A stretch of 64,000 bases of DNA, taken from contig NC_044030.1 of the NCBI RefSeq assembly GCF_900496995.4, positions 1,674,001 through 1,738,000 of the forward strand, in the 5' to 3' direction. The DNA comes from Aquila chrysaetos chrysaetos (lineage: Eukaryota; Chordata; Aves; Accipitriformes; Accipitridae). The notes under the pieces were generated by a model that saw only the letters and a list, made by a program, of their open reading frames with translations, was not told the origin of the DNA and searched no databases. Position numbers and translations under genes: made by a program. Positions 1 to 13,200 of the stretch are shown here, one piece after another. Each line of letters opens with the position of its first letter. The first letter of the stretch is position 1.

Positions 1-368
1 CCCCTGTGGTGGGCCTTTGAAAATAAGCAAGTTTTTAAATATCGCAAAGAATATTCATCCAATTCATTAAAGAGGATACTGTTTATTTTCTGTTAGAGCT
101 CATGGGGAAAACAAAAAAAGTAGCCTTCTTAAAGTTTACGTCAGCACACAGTGTTACTTCCCGGCAGGGTTTTCCTAATGCTGTTTTTATTTCTTACTCT
201 AGACCTATCCTTCTGTTGTTGTTGAACCATAGGTGCAGATGCCATGAAGTTTGCAGGGGGATAGTTTTCTTTTTCTTTCTTTTTTTGCCTTGGAAAAAAA
301 ATAGAAATCTTCCTTTTTCTAGCAAGCGCCACCTGACTGGTTTATTTCTGAACGTTGTGTTTAAACAG
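1..368 (+). other. MCTP1: 3' end of the last intron of MCTP1
   Basis: Intronic sequence ending in an acceptor AG at 367-368, directly before the last coding exon. A pyrimidine-rich stretch lies at about 265-290. The open frame that runs through it from 102 is simply the intron read in the frame of the downstream exon, so it should not be taken as a longer protein. Confidence 0.75.
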
Positions 369-440
369 GTGCAATACCATGAACTGAAACAAGATCCCAG
401 TCACAGCCCGAGCAAGAGGAAGAAAAACAATCCTGGCTAG
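369..440 (+). CDS. MCTP1: MCTP1 last coding exon (C-terminal 23 residues)
   Basis: Multiple C2 and transmembrane domain protein 1 is a calcium-binding membrane protein of endoplasmic reticulum and vesicle membranes, with C2 domains followed by two membrane segments. Only its cytosolic tail is encoded here: 23 codons and a TAG at 438-440. The frame reads VQYHELKQDPSHSPSKRKKN and ends NPG, closely matching my recollection of the human tail (VQYQELKPDPSHSPYKRKKN). The exon starts right after the AG at 367-368 in phase 0. MCTP1 faces SLF1 tail to tail, as in mammals. All other exons lie left of the window. Confidence 0.88.
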   Translation: MQYHELKQDPSHSPSKRKKNNPG

Positions 441-2419
441 CTAACTTCACGTGTTGAGGAGACTAGCATCTGCTGGGGGAAGATAAAAAAAAAAGCCTAC
501 AGCCTAAGCAGCGTTTCCTTTCTCTAAGCTTTTTATTTATTTTGCCTTTTTATCTAATGGGGAGATTTTGTAAATATTGTAAAAAGGCATTTCTCATTGA
601 AGATATATTTCACACTGTAAAGACACATTTGACGAAGGTTTCAAGTAGAGTTTTTGCTGTTTGAAAGCCTTGTTAGAAACAGCATAACACATTAAAGGAA
701 TCAATCTAAAATGGTAAATATGCACTGCTACTTGATGGTCAAAGATACCTGAAATACTCAAATCATGCCGACTAAATCTACAAAAGGTGTAAATTTAAAT
801 CTGACTCAAAAATTCAGTCAGATTTTATTTGTGAGCATTAATATTTTTATCCAGTAAGTCACCATTACAATTTTCTATGTTTTATACATTTCAAGAGAAA
901 TACAATGTAGTGGAGCCTACTGCACTTAAGTTTTAGCAGATTTTTTTGAACTCCAGACCCTGATGTTAACTCCTGGTGCAACGTTTTCCTGTGCAGTAGG
1001 GCTGCTTATAAGACAATGAGAAACACCAAGTGCAAATCTCTTCCTGGAGCTCCCAAAAGAAGTTCCTGCCGTTTTTATCATTCCATTATAAGACCTAAAA
1101 ATCTCTGTCTCTCTCAAAATACTGCCAGGTTTGTAACTGATTGCCTATCTGATTTTTCTATATGTACCCAGTAATCTTCATTTGTACTACATAGTTTAGT
1201 GAATGAAGTTCATAGTTCTGCTGTAATGGAAATACTATCAAACTAAGTCCATGTTGCTTTGGGTGTTATGCTATGAACACCTTTTGTGCACATAACTATT
1301 TTAATATGGAAATCTTGCAGAAAATGTTTTTGCTTTCAAATCACAAGATCATATTAATACGCTTTATGATATAACACGTTACCTGTTACCAATGTGAAAT
1401 ATAGTGTAGAGGAAAAAATGCAGTTGTGGTAAAACTGATATACCGGTTTTATTTCCTTAGCTAATAATGTAGTCAGTTCTTCTGATACGATTGTGCCCTA
1501 CTGCATGGAAACTGCATTATTTTATAAATTACATGGAACATAGATGAGAAACGTTTACATTTCAAATGTCTTAGTGGCCACTGCATAACGAGTACTTGGG
1601 GATATATTCTGATAGCTGCATGTAGACTTCCACGCTCAGCTCCCCGCGTAGTGAGCAGAGATTTCATTCCTAAGGGACTACCTGTGCACAGCTCTTAGTC
1701 GTAGCTCCCGGTGACGTTAAAGGGGATTTTTGCCCAGGGGAGAACGGCAGGACTGCATCCTCGAGAGGAGCTGTTCCTGCGGTCCTCTCTGGGTTACCTC
1801 TCATTGGTTGCAATTGCTGATAAAGTTATATTGCACTACTCTAACAATACTTTTTCAAAATACTATTTAGAAAAACTTTGCAAGCAAATGTATATATATT
1901 TGTCTAAAGAATTATATGTTAGCTGCATTGCTCATGAAAGACCATCCTAGATTTGTTTATTTTACAGATACGTTGATAGCTGGTTTCTGATGTGATGGTT
2001 ATTTTGATCTTTCTGTCTGTATGTTTGAAAGAATGCCGATCAAATGACCATTCTGCAGAAAGTCTTGGACCTAAATATGCTCTTGTTACATCATGACTTT
2101 AAAACAATTTATTTGCGAAGCCTGTGTAACCACCTTTTCCCCATATGCTGCCTGAAGAGCAACATACTATTGATGAAGTCAGAATCACGGATGAGCCTAT
2201 TTTGTTTAAAAAACCAAACTTTTGACTTGACAGTGTGCGAATGTTTGTTGCCAGTTGTCAGTTTTGCAGCGTACTTTGATACACTGCAAGCCTTGTACCT
2301 TCATAATGTTGCCCATCGGTCTGCGTGTGATTTCCTGTTGTGTTTTTTTCCTGTACTCAAATTTCAAATGTCTGCTTTGGTGGTAATGTCTGAATTAGTT
2401 AGTTATACACATTTACAGC

Positions 2420-2425
2420 ATTAAA
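2420..2425 (+). terminator. MCTP1: candidate poly(A) signal ATTAAA for MCTP1
   Basis: The variant hexamer ATTAAA about 2 kb after the MCTP1 stop, followed by T-rich sequence (cctctttctttg). It is one of several candidates. Confidence 0.25.
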
Positions 2426-3003
2426 CACAGTTTTAAGCATCTCTCTACTAGGTATTAGGAAGCCTCTTTCTTTGAAGTCCTATGCTATCGTTTTCCCATG
2501 AGTGGTGTGGAGGGCAAGTGAATGAAAACATCATATTTCTGTGTGCAGGATTTCAGTATTTTAAGCCCCAAAACATGCAAGTGGAGGGGGCAGGGGGAGA
2601 AAAACATCTGTTTGATGAAAATTAGTGAACTACTTTTAATGTCTCAATCACTCAAAATTGATCTCACTGAAAATATAATGCACAGAGGCAAGGCTAAGAA
2701 TGCATGTCAATTAAATATGATTCTTCTGCCTCAACAGGACATTTTAAAATCAGATTTTAAAATGGTTTGTCAGTGAACCCAGAGCATTTACTCTGCTTTG
2801 TGTGGGAGGCCTCTGTAGAGAATCAGTCCTGCCCTATGCTGTAAATATTTCAACATATCTTCCATTTCCAGATTGGTTCTGAAGTAAATTTCTAACCTCT
2901 TAGATTTGCCAGGTTTTATTCCTAAGCAACTTGTAATTCATAAAAAAATCATGAAAGAATAATTCATCTCATGGTCATGATCATGATCTTCCTGCTCTTG
3001 GAA

Positions 3004-3009
3004 AATAAA
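3004..3009 (+). terminator. MCTP1: candidate poly(A) signal AATAAA for MCTP1
   Basis: The first canonical AATAAA on the + strand after the MCTP1 stop, followed within 50 bases by T- and G-rich sequence. A further AATAAA lies near 3314. Confidence 0.3.
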
Positions 3010-5440
3010 ATTTAACAAACAACTTTATTTGGGTCTAGTGAAAATAAGTAACTTAATTGGGGTCCACACTTAAAGTAGGTGTCAAAGCGCTGAGGATCCA
3101 TCAAGGCTAATTGTCTGAGAGGTCCTAGTTACATTTCTGCTGATAACTCACAGTACAGAGCTTGCTTACCCTAGTTTTACAGCTGTTTCTCTTTGTAATA
3201 TGGAACAGCTCAGTGCTTTTCATAATAGCAATGAGCTTTAACTTGAAGAGCTACTGTACTGTAACTTAGCATTTTAAATCCCAGTGGAATAAAACCCAGG
3301 TTTTTTCTATTGCAATAAAAACAACAGTGGAATAATGAGAAAGTAATTAAACAGGCTGCGTACAGTGTATCTGCTAATGTGTGCCCTAAGAGCATAGGCT
3401 CTACCAACAAGAGGAAGAGCTTCTGGACCTGCCAGCAAATGTACTACATGATGCTGAAGTATTTCATTCTAGGATAGCCCAAGAGCACAAAGCAAAGGAG
3501 AGGAAGGAAAAATTACTTCTCTCATCAGCACTAGATTGCATACCTGCCACAGGAAACATAATAAAACCTTTGCAGCTCTCTGCCCACCAGCCAGGGATCC
3601 CTACCTCACGGGAGAAGGGCAGCTTCTACCTGTGCCTCCTGTCTTTGCTCAGCTGCAGGAGTCTTGCTGACAGCCAGGCACAAACTTCTTTTCATTTCTG
3701 AGCCGCCTTCTCTTTTGAGGACAAACTTTTTCCTCCCAACTGGGCTAATTTCCAGATTGCTGTACAGCTGCTTCTATTAAAGGCAGCTCATCTCCCCACC
3801 GCCCCACCAAAACCGGTATTGCAAATTTTCAATAAATACCTCCTCCTCCAGAATTTTTCTGAAATCTTGCAAAAGTGAATTTTTACATCAGGCACAGTTG
3901 CAATTATAGCTATTTTCAGTGTGGAACACCGGATCTCCATTGCTTTCTGCCTAATTAAGGTATAGCGTAAAAGGAGTGTAGCTTCATATGCTCAAAGGGG
4001 AAATTAAACTATTCCTAGATAAAATGCAAACTTACTTTAGACATCAACTTTGAAAAATGAAAAGGCTTTAACAAAGCATGCTGTTCTCTACTCTCTCACT
4101 TAGAGAATTGGGTGAAAGGCAACTGGTTGAAAGGGTCATGCAATTGGTGAATCAGTTAAGGGCGAAGCAGAAGGAATGAGGATGAGAAGTATCCTGGAGA
4201 AGGGCATTTAGACCCAGAAAGAGACGTTCACAAGGGCTCACCTCGAGGCAGTGCTCTCCCTCTGCACTTGGTAGAGAAAGAAAAGAGCCTTCATACCAGA
4301 AGACTAGTGTAGCTGTTCTAAACCACCTTTAGCTCTCTATATTTCTCCACATCGCAAATATGGCGAGCTGCTTCGATTGGCCTTTGTTGTGAATACTACG
4401 CCACTTCCCTTAAGAGCAGCCTCTCTCTCAGGAAAAGGAAAAAAAGTTACATAGCACACCTGCTGCCAGCCATGGAAGATGTGAACACGCGTAGGTCAGA
4501 TCAGGAGGTTAGATGCTTCTTGCTGCAAGAGGCATTAGAAGTTTTCTGCTTCTTTCATGCCATAGTAATCAATCAAGGGTTGCTCCTCATAAACTAAGGA
4601 TTTTAGATCTTAAAAAAAAATAATCCATAAGCTATCATTGTGCAAAAAATGAAATAATCTTAAACTATCCATTGCACAGGGCATTGTACTTTCAGATCAT
4701 TTCTTTTTTCTATGTATGAATTTAATGCTCAAACAAAGTCAGATTTAGCCGTACTTCAAACTGGACAAATTTCCCATCGATGAATCTTGAGTGTCCAACT
4801 TAAATTTCTGGAATTTTGAAGCTGAGTTCTTTTACCAAAGGGGCCAAAAAGAGTATAACCATGTTTTTCTCCTCATCAGCCTTAGTACTGAATGAAATTT
4901 AAATGTCAAAATCTTTTGTGGCTCAGGTTGCACAATATAGAAGCCTGAAACCCTTAGTTATGAGTCATACAGTAATAAATGTTTTCCCAGTTTAATATAA
5001 TCAAAAGAAACTCAAAACTGCTTTTCTCACTCAACTTTTACTGAAATTGGAGCAGATGATTACAGGAAAGCCTAAAATGTTGATTGTTGATACAGATTTT
5101 GATTAAAGAGTGTTGATTAATATTTTCTGGAGTAATTTAATAAGTCAATATTGCCTGACCTGCTTTACCCTGACATGAAGAAACATCCTAAAAGTTTACT
5201 TTTTTGCACATTGCACATGCTCTTTTTTAGACATATCACAAAAAACCCAAAGCCTTTTAGATCCGCAACTGATGAAGAAAGATCCCCAGTCAAAAAAGTA
5301 GTAAAGAAAAGTCAAACACATTGAACGACTATGCAAAACCATGGTCAAATTTGTAGGGAGCGTTAAGCACTGGGCAGTTGCACAGAAGAGAACAAGAGCT
5401 GAGTTGGGATCGTCCCATGTTTACTTAGTGCATACTGTTG
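3010..5440. other. intergenic, nothing recognised
   Basis: AT-rich sequence between the MCTP1 3' end and the first CR1 copy. I see no repeat family or gene. The one item worth noting is a good acceptor at 5229-5230 followed by 31 open codons, treated as a finding. Confidence 0.5.
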
Positions 5441-5885
5441 AATCATAGAATCATAGAATCATTTAGGTTGGAAAGGACCTTCAAGATCATCGAGTCCAAC
5501 CATTAACCATGCCCACTAAACCATGTCCTTAAGTACCCTGTCCACTCGCTTTTTGAATATCTCCAGGGATGGTGACTCAACCACTTCCCTGGGCAGCCCA
5601 CTCCAATGTTTAACAACCCTCTCAGTAAAGAAATTTTTCCTAATATCTAACCTAAATCTCCCTTGCCTCAACTTGAGGCCATTTCCTCTTGTTCTATCTC
5701 CAGCCACCTGACAGAAGAGACCAACCCCCACCTCACTACAACCCCCTTTCAGGTAGTTGCAGAGAGCGATCAGGTCTCCCCTCAGCCTCCTCTTTTCTAG
5801 ACTGAACATCCCCAGCTCCCTCAGCCGCTCCTCGTAAGACTGGTGCTCCAGGCCCCTCACCAGCTTGGTTGCCCTAAATTGAAAT
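5441..5885 (-). mobile_element. CR1 LINE, 3' fragment (minus orientation)
   Basis: The left edge has the CR1 3'-end repeat (aatcatagaatcatagaatc) followed by the usual taggttggaaaggacctt block. On the minus strand an open frame at 5516-5914 carries the C-terminal end of the CR1 ORF2 protein ([17 protein letters not shown], then [20 protein letters not shown]). The copy is 5' truncated near 5880, where the usual cttctctggacacgctcc sequence is absent. It is a dead fragment with a near-intact frame, suggesting a fairly young copy. Confidence 0.93.
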
Positions 5886-8800
5886 TGCCACAAGTACCAG
5901 AACTTTGAAAACAAAATATCAAATACCTTGTTGTATCACGCCATTCCTAGATATTACTGAAAGAAAGGAGGAAAGTGGTTTAACTTAACTTCTAGCCTTG
6001 GTAGTTTAACACAAGTGGAACGTTTTCCAGCAGAAGATCCTCAGTTGACACTGACCCATTTTAATCTGCAGCGCAGGTCCCATAGGCTGCTCTGAGCCTC
6101 TGCCACAATCTCACCGAAAGGATAACTGAAAAAGGAATTGGCTTTTTGCTGAACTGACTGCTTGGAAATCTATTTTCCAGTGGTGTTTTTATCAGACTAT
6201 AGGGCTGGCCTCTCTAATTCACGGTGCAGCGCACTGACCATTTCTCCCATTTGCACAAATTTACATCTCAGAAACCATCCTACTCGGTGCACGTCTATCC
6301 TTGAATTACAACATAAAGGAATATTTTTCACTGCCTCCTGAACAAATAGTGTAACAAAAGTGAAAAATATTTTCCTTCCCCGCAGGGGTGTGAGCCCTGG
6401 GACTCATAACAAGCTCGACAAGCAGTCATACTCATATCAGGAGGAGATGTTGCTCACGGGCACGAGGTAACAGCTTGATCAGAAGAAATGGGCCTGGAGA
6501 ATAAAGCAATTCCTTCCCTCAGCTACGTTTCTATCCCTCAGGCTGAGGGTCCCTGAACAAGTCTATTGGGGAAGGGGGAGGAGAAATGGGGAAGGGCCTG
6601 GATTGTTTAAAAAAATTTAGTCATTAATTGGGTAACTATCAAATATAACTTCAATTCTTGTAGGTTTTTTTTTTTAAAGACTGGGATTTGTTTAAAGGAC
6701 AAAAGTCTTCCTGCACTATGTTTCTGGAAGTAAATGCCTTAGAGGAAATTTCAGTCACTGCAGTTTGCTGAGGCAGTGTACAATTTTGGGAAGACTGGGT
6801 GGCATCTTGGAAAAGAGCTGGGGAAGAATTATAGTGGATTACAAGGCTGGACCCAGCCTGTCTGTATTTTCCCTTCACAATACAGACACACCCTTTCCCC
6901 GGTATCCTTACGGAGATCCACAGCTCAAAGGCACAGTTACATCCACACCTTCCTTTCCAGCTACTGCCCCATTTCCCATCTCTTCTCGACTTCAGATGCT
7001 GCTGCTGACACTCATTCTAGGTGACCAAACTCAAGGCTATTGCACTGTAGCTCTTCCCCTTCATTTCTTGGTCACCACTGATACTAGCAATTAAACCTTG
7101 CTGGGAAATCTCGCTGTTTGCCATGTCATGCTCTCCTGCTTCTTCTCCCTATTTGTTTTCCTCATCCACAATTTCTCTTTGGCTTATTCCTCTTCTTGTA
7201 GACCTAACTCCTTGATAATATGGTCAGAAAGCTTCAGCGGCTGTTTTTTTTGTCAGCAGTTCAGGTTTTCCTTACATACCTCCTGCTTCTGATGTTCATT
7301 TGTTTGGTTTCTCATTGCTACCTTAACCAGAATAATTCCTGTCTTTCATCAGTGCTGCTTCTCCTGGGCCTGGAGTGACTCCCATCAAGATCACCCTTCT
7401 CTCAGTACTCTACATCCAGACCTTGTTGACTCCCCACTCCCTGGTTGAGACATATTTTGAAATTGTTCCCCATGAAAGACAGTGCAGAAAAGAAGAATAC
7501 AGGAAATGAAAATCCAAGTTTAAAGGAAGGAAATCTCTTCTGGAAGTTGTGTAACTGTTTCTGCAATACATGTGGATCTTGCTGTCAGTCACTTGCTTCT
7601 GACATACCTGAGCTTAGAGCTTTGCTCTGCTCCAGTTAAAGGATTTGGACATCTGTGTGACTTGCATCAAATCCTAATGGGCATTTTATTTGGGAAAAAA
7701 AATTTAACACAAAGCCAAACCAAAGCAGAAAACCTGTAGTTTCAGAAGGGGGGTTATGTTTAAAACTGGCAATAGCAGCAAGCATGGGTTGTTTGGGGTG
7801 GGGGAGGATTGCTCTAATGAATTCTCCATCGTAGAAAATGGGTGTTCACTGTGCAGTTTGCTGTTCTTTGTTAAGTAAGTAAGTCCTTTGGTTCATAATT
7901 AAACACAGTGCTATGATTTTTGCAGTTTGGCTTCCTTCTCTACAGGGTAATGTGGAGGCTGCACTTTGAACCAGACGTTTTCAGAACAAATAGTGGCATT
8001 TTGAAAAGGAATGAATTTTGAAGTAGTTGGCACTTAGACTTGATGTCGAATCTGTCAAATGCCAGGAAGTTTAAAGCCAGGGTGTCTGTTTACCTTTTGA
8101 TTTAAGTCGTGATAAAGCAAAGGGAGAGGTGCAGAGAGGATCCGGCATCATGCAGTGAGTTTGCACCCGTCTGTCAGTGGTAGAAAATTGGCCTCACGTA
8201 TTATTGAGGATACAGAGAGTTGTGTTCTTAATGCGTGCTGTCCCGGAGCTGCAGACACTGTGCACAGCTGACAGTAACCGAGATGAGATGATCAGGGTTT
8301 TAACAGAGGAGGCATGTGAGGCACTGTTACGTTTCTGTGAAGAGCTTTATAGAGCTTCTGCCCTGCTGCCCAATCTCAAAGGGGTGCATTAATTCATTGG
8401 TTTTGTGAGCACTAATTTAAATCACCAATTTACAAAAGGAAAATGGCAACTGCACAAGGGAAGGAGAAACTCTCGGCCTTAAATTTGAGTTTCTTGGGTT
8501 TCCTCCATCTCAGCTTGAACATTAAACCCTCTTTTGCTTTCATTACGCAGTTGAGGAAATGTGGCATACACCACTGCAGCTATTATTTGAGAACTTCTGA
8601 GCTTTTAGAATCACCAGTTCCTGAACTGATACTTCAGTTCATTTGCACGCACCCCTACGGAGTGTGCATCCAGCGCTGATGCTGAACAGCAGCCATTCCC
8701 CTTACAACACACATCCATGCAACAAGGAAAGACCATGCATCTCAAATTCTTTCATTGAGTAACATTCAATGATGAGAAACACGTGCAAATTCTGATGTTA

Positions 8801-9085
8801 TTTCCAAATAATGAGTTTTAAAAATAATTTTTCAGTCCCTACATTCAGTGGTGAAATGCAGCTGACAGCTTGTCTCTTAATTTCAGCCCTGTTCAGCCTG
8901 CTACAGAGACAGACATTTAGCTATGGAATGAAGAACTACAGGCATCAACCATGTGTAGACTCCATGTAATAGGCTCTGCTATTAAATGAGGAAATAAATT
9001 CTTAATCTTGACCTAGAATCAGTCTACTTAAGACAGAGGCTGCAGCTAAACTGAAGATGTGGACAAGAAGTATTGAAATGCCTGT
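5886..9085. other. intergenic, nothing recognised
   Basis: No exon, repeat family or RNA gene is recognised. Small open frames (for example 6765-7094 and 8177-8392) have no recognisable similarity and no splice context, and are read as chance. Confidence 0.5.
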
Positions 9086-10207
9086 GGCACAGTCCAACAC
9101 AACATCCCTGTTGCTAAATTTGAAGAGATATAGGTTTGATGGATGGACTATTCAACAGATAAGGAATTGGCTGGATGGCCACATCCAAAGAGTTGCAGTC
9201 AACAGCTCAATGTCCAAATGGAGATCAATAACAAGTGGTGTCCCTCAGGGGTCTGTACTGGGACCAATACTATTTAATATCTTCATCAGTGACATAGACA
9301 GTGGGATTGAGTTTGCAGATGACACCAAGCTGTGTGGTGTGGTTGACATGCTGGAGAGAAGGTATGTCATCCAGAGTGACCCTGACAGGCTTGAGAGGTG
9401 GGCTCGTGCAAACCTCATGAAGTTCAACAAGGCCAAGTGCAAGGTCCTGCACATGGGTCGGGGCAATCCCAAGCACAAATACAGGCTGGGCAATGAGTGG
9501 ATTGAGAGCAGCCCTGAGGAGAAGGACTTGGGGGTGTTGGTTGACGAGAAGCTCAACATGAGCTCGCAATGTGCGTTTGCAGCCCAGAAAGCCAACCGTA
9601 TCCTGGGCTGCATCCAAAGCAGGGTGGCCAGCAGGTGGAGGGAGGGGATTCTGCCCCTCTGCTCCGCTCTGGTGAGACCCACCTGCAGTACTGCCTCCAT
9701 CCCTGGGGTCCCCAGCACAGGAGAGACAGGGACCTGCTGGAGCGGGTCCAGAGGAGGGACATGAAATGGTCAGAGGGATGGAACAGCTCTCCTATGGAGA
9801 AAGGCTGAGAGAGCTGGGGTTGTTCGGCCTGGAGAAGAGAAGGCTCTGGGGAGATGTTATTGCAGCCTTTCAGAATTTAAAGGGGGCTTAAAAGAAAGAT
9901 GGGGACAAACAAATTTTTAGCAGGGCCTGTTGCAATAGGACAAGGGTAATGGTTTTAAACTAAAAGAGGGTAGGTTCAGACTAGATATAAGGAAAAAAAT
10001 TGTTACAATGAGGGTGGTGAGGCACTGGAGCAGGTTGCCTAGAGAAGTTGTGGATGTCCCATGCCTGGAAATGTTCAAGGCCAGGTTGGATGGGTCTTTG
10101 AGCAACCTTGTCTAGTGAAATATGTCCCTGCCTATGGCAGGAGCATTGGACTGGATGATCTTTAAAGGTCTCTTCCTATCCAAACCAAACCAGTCTGTAA
10201 CTGTATG
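9086..10207 (+). mobile_element. CR1 LINE fragment with partial reverse transcriptase
   Basis: About 1.1 kb of CR1 in + orientation: the second half of the reverse transcriptase, the ORF2 C-terminus and the 3' UTR (tggactggatgatctttaaa). The frame from 9057 shows the RT motif [17 protein letters not shown] and the catalytic box as FADD. In this copy FADD follows DSGIE directly; about five residues usual between them in CR1 are missing, an in-frame deletion of about 15 bp. The frame then breaks near 9,680 and continues in another frame ([18 protein letters not shown]). Inactive. The 3' octamer tail is degraded. Confidence 0.93.
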
Positions 10208-13200
10208 CCTGTTCTTGGCACTTCTGGCAGGGTCAGCCTGTTTCCTGGTTGGAATATAACATAAGAACATGAATAACTTGAATTTAGCAGGTAGATGCAC
10301 AGCAAGTGGCACTGCAAGACTTTTGTAGAAAGCATACCAGGTCTTGAAGAACAAATGGTGGAAGAAGGAGAAATCTTAAAAACTTGCAAAGTTTTGGTTC
10401 AGCACAGGTCTGAAAGCATCTCTCACCCAACCCCACACCTGAAACAAAGGGTCGTGCAGAAGAGCAGGTGGCATCAAATCTTCCATATGTCCCACTCCTC
10501 AAAGGAAGTATGGATGGGAAAGGCAATCTTATGTAGTAGCTCTTCCAAAATGCATTCCAAAATGTCTCCATATGGACTGACAAAATACCTTCAGTTTCTC
10601 ATAAACTGAAAAAACTTTTCTGGGCTACCCTTCCGCATCAGAAAAAAAAGTCTGACTCTGCTAACAGTGGCAGGAGGCAGTAGCTGAGAGGGATGTTTGC
10701 TACGGCCATGAACACTCTGCAAAAGTGGTTGTAGAGAAGGTGTCTACCTGCAGCGTGCAGAGGTCAGCTTCAGCAAGGCTGCCGGAGGGCAGGTACAGAC
10801 ATTCTGTGCTGGTGACAGCCGCAGCTCAGATACAGATAACATGAAGCTGACCCTGCGCGCAGCACCTTAACTTTAGCGGAGCAGGCATGGCACTTGGCCA
10901 AGGTGGAAGAGAGACCTCAGTTTTACTTTCTGTTTAGTCTGAGTGGACTCAAATCCACGCTGCGTATTTCCTAAGAGGATGGTGTGGTAGACACGAGCCT
11001 GTTTCAGGTGGGGGGAGAAGGGGAGGGGGCCTAATGAGAGGATTGATCCTCCTGCGGCTGCAGCTCGGTGCAGAAGAGGAGCCAGGATTGCCTGTAGAAG
11101 AGACAGCAGAGGCAGAAGATGGCCTGCAGCCTCGAGGGTGATGCTTCCAGTGTGTAACAGAAAACCTTGTAAATAAAACTGGTAAATATTTATGCAATTT
11201 TCGTGTAGCTGTTGCAGAAACAAGAGTGTGTAACCCTGCAGGAGAAAAGAAAACAAGTGTCTCCTCCCCTTGAGAAGATGCTCTGGCCTGTAGAGGTTTC
11301 TGGGGGAGGGTAAAGTTTTGAAAGATAAGCATAATCCTCGTTCTGCTTTGTAGGAACCTCTCTCCTCCTGTGTCACTACACAGAAGCCTAGAGGGGACCT
11401 GAGTTTTTCCTCGGATCTGGCACTTGCTAGCGACTCGACGTGTTATTCAGCTGTTATTTACAGGCCTTTAATTCAGGATGCTGCACAGGGTAAGAAAAGC
11501 AAAATTTGTGCTTAAATTTGTAAAAGGGCAATATTTGGAATGGCAGCCTGCTTGCTTATTCGTAGTCCGCTATGCCAAGCAGGGGTTTTCCTTCTTTCCC
11601 CTTGGGCAGCCTGCCACGGCCCCCTCCAGCAGCCCAGCAGGCTGTGGTTTTGCTGACAGCTAGCACTCACTGTTGGCAAACGAGGTTATACCCTATCAAA
11701 GCTTAAACCTGGTGCTGCTGTGGCACAATATGCATTTGAAAGGATTTTTCTGGATTTGTTGAAAAAAACGAAACACCTCCCCCCAAACCCCAATCTGAAC
11801 CTTGATTTAATAATGGTGGTGAAGCCCCTATAAATATAGCTATGCTAGAGCCTTTGATAACTATACCCATCATTTAATCTTACAATTCCCTTCCTGCTTT
11901 TTTGCGTGGAGTTTGCAAAGGCTCATCAGGGAACAGGTAATTCTTCATGTTCTATGAACACTCCTGAAATCAGAAGGGGTTGATGATAGAGAAGATACGC
12001 TATCATCATCAGCCCACATGGTATCCATATGAAGTTCATCTCCAGTAGTTCAAGAGCCATTATAGATAGCGTGTCCCCCACGCAGAGAGGGTGTGCTTTG
12101 AACAGCTGGAAATGGTCACTGGTTGACCACCTCAAACTGCCAGAGCGTATTTTTTCTCAGAGCAAAATTCCAGCAGGCATGCATGTACATAGTGGGGTAA
12201 ATAGCCTAACACCATTAAAGAAAATTGGAGTTGAAGCATTAGTGAGAAGTAGAAAATGCCAGATTTTAAGACTAAATGGATTAGTAAGGCAAATAACAAA
12301 CCAACAAGCTGAATTATCGACACTGCAGTTTTATGATTTTTTTTTTAATACAGATCTTTCTAGATTAGTTTAATTTTTATTTTTTTTTACTTAGCTTTGC
12401 CTTCCCTGTATTTCCCAAAGCACCACTGGTTACAGATGAGCTGGTATATAGTTACATATCTTGGCAAAACATCTACTACTTTTAAATAAAAGAGCAAGGT
12501 GATTTAGGTGCACTGGGAGTTAAACAAGAATGAGACCTTCTTTACATGACTCTCCCGAAAAACTGTGACATTTAGCAAAAGTATACAGGCTCATTTAGGT
12601 AAGACAAGAATTAGATTAATTAGACTTCAGCTGTGTGCAAGTGACAAGCCACAATAGGTAAACTTCCCTGTGTCAGCAATCTTCACAATTTGTATAAGCT
12701 GACTGTTCACTCTTCCACTGTTTTATTTTCACTTCTACATTTAAGATTAATGACAATTTTCCAGCATCAATAAGATAGCTTTCCTGAAAGATTAATGAAC
12801 CTTGCATTGAAAGAATCCTGAAGCTGGATCTCAATTTCTTAACTGGACTTGAGCACAGTATTTTTGCACCATTCTTTCTTTCTTTCCTTCCCTCTCCAGC
12901 CAGCAGTCTCTTTGAATGTGGGTGGCAACAGTAATTCCTGATGTTGTTGAAAACCAACAAAATAGTCTAATTTCCCTTTTTTTAATGAATATTATCATCA
13001 GCTTTAGGCAGATAGAGGTATTGTTTCTTAATATTTCTAATTATTTTTGGAGCAATTTAACCATGGTCTCCAAACACCTGGTTCACAGATACCTGTGTAG
13101 ATAGATAGTGTGATGGGAGCTCTGCAGCTTTACTATTCCATGTCTTCTGCACAGTGGTCCCCACCTGCCTGCAGGACAAATTCTGCTAAATAGTCCCCAG

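Larger units (their letters stand above)
441..3009 (+). other. MCTP1: MCTP1 3' UTR (extent uncertain)
   Basis: AT-rich, unique-looking sequence after the MCTP1 stop codon, without splice evidence or a recognised coding exon. Candidate poly(A) signals are ATTAAA at 691-696 and 2420-2425, and AATAAA at 3004-3009. A 126-codon open frame at 2044-2424 lies inside it but resembles nothing I know. The true 3' end cannot be fixed from sequence alone. Confidence 0.45.

Noticed and set aside
2044-2424. 126-codon + strand open frame in the MCTP1 3' UTR.
   Set aside because: No recognisable similarity, inside the inferred UTR, and within chance expectation for a window of this size.
9245-9718. 157-codon minus-strand frame.
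   Set aside because: Antisense shadow of the CR1 reverse transcriptase.
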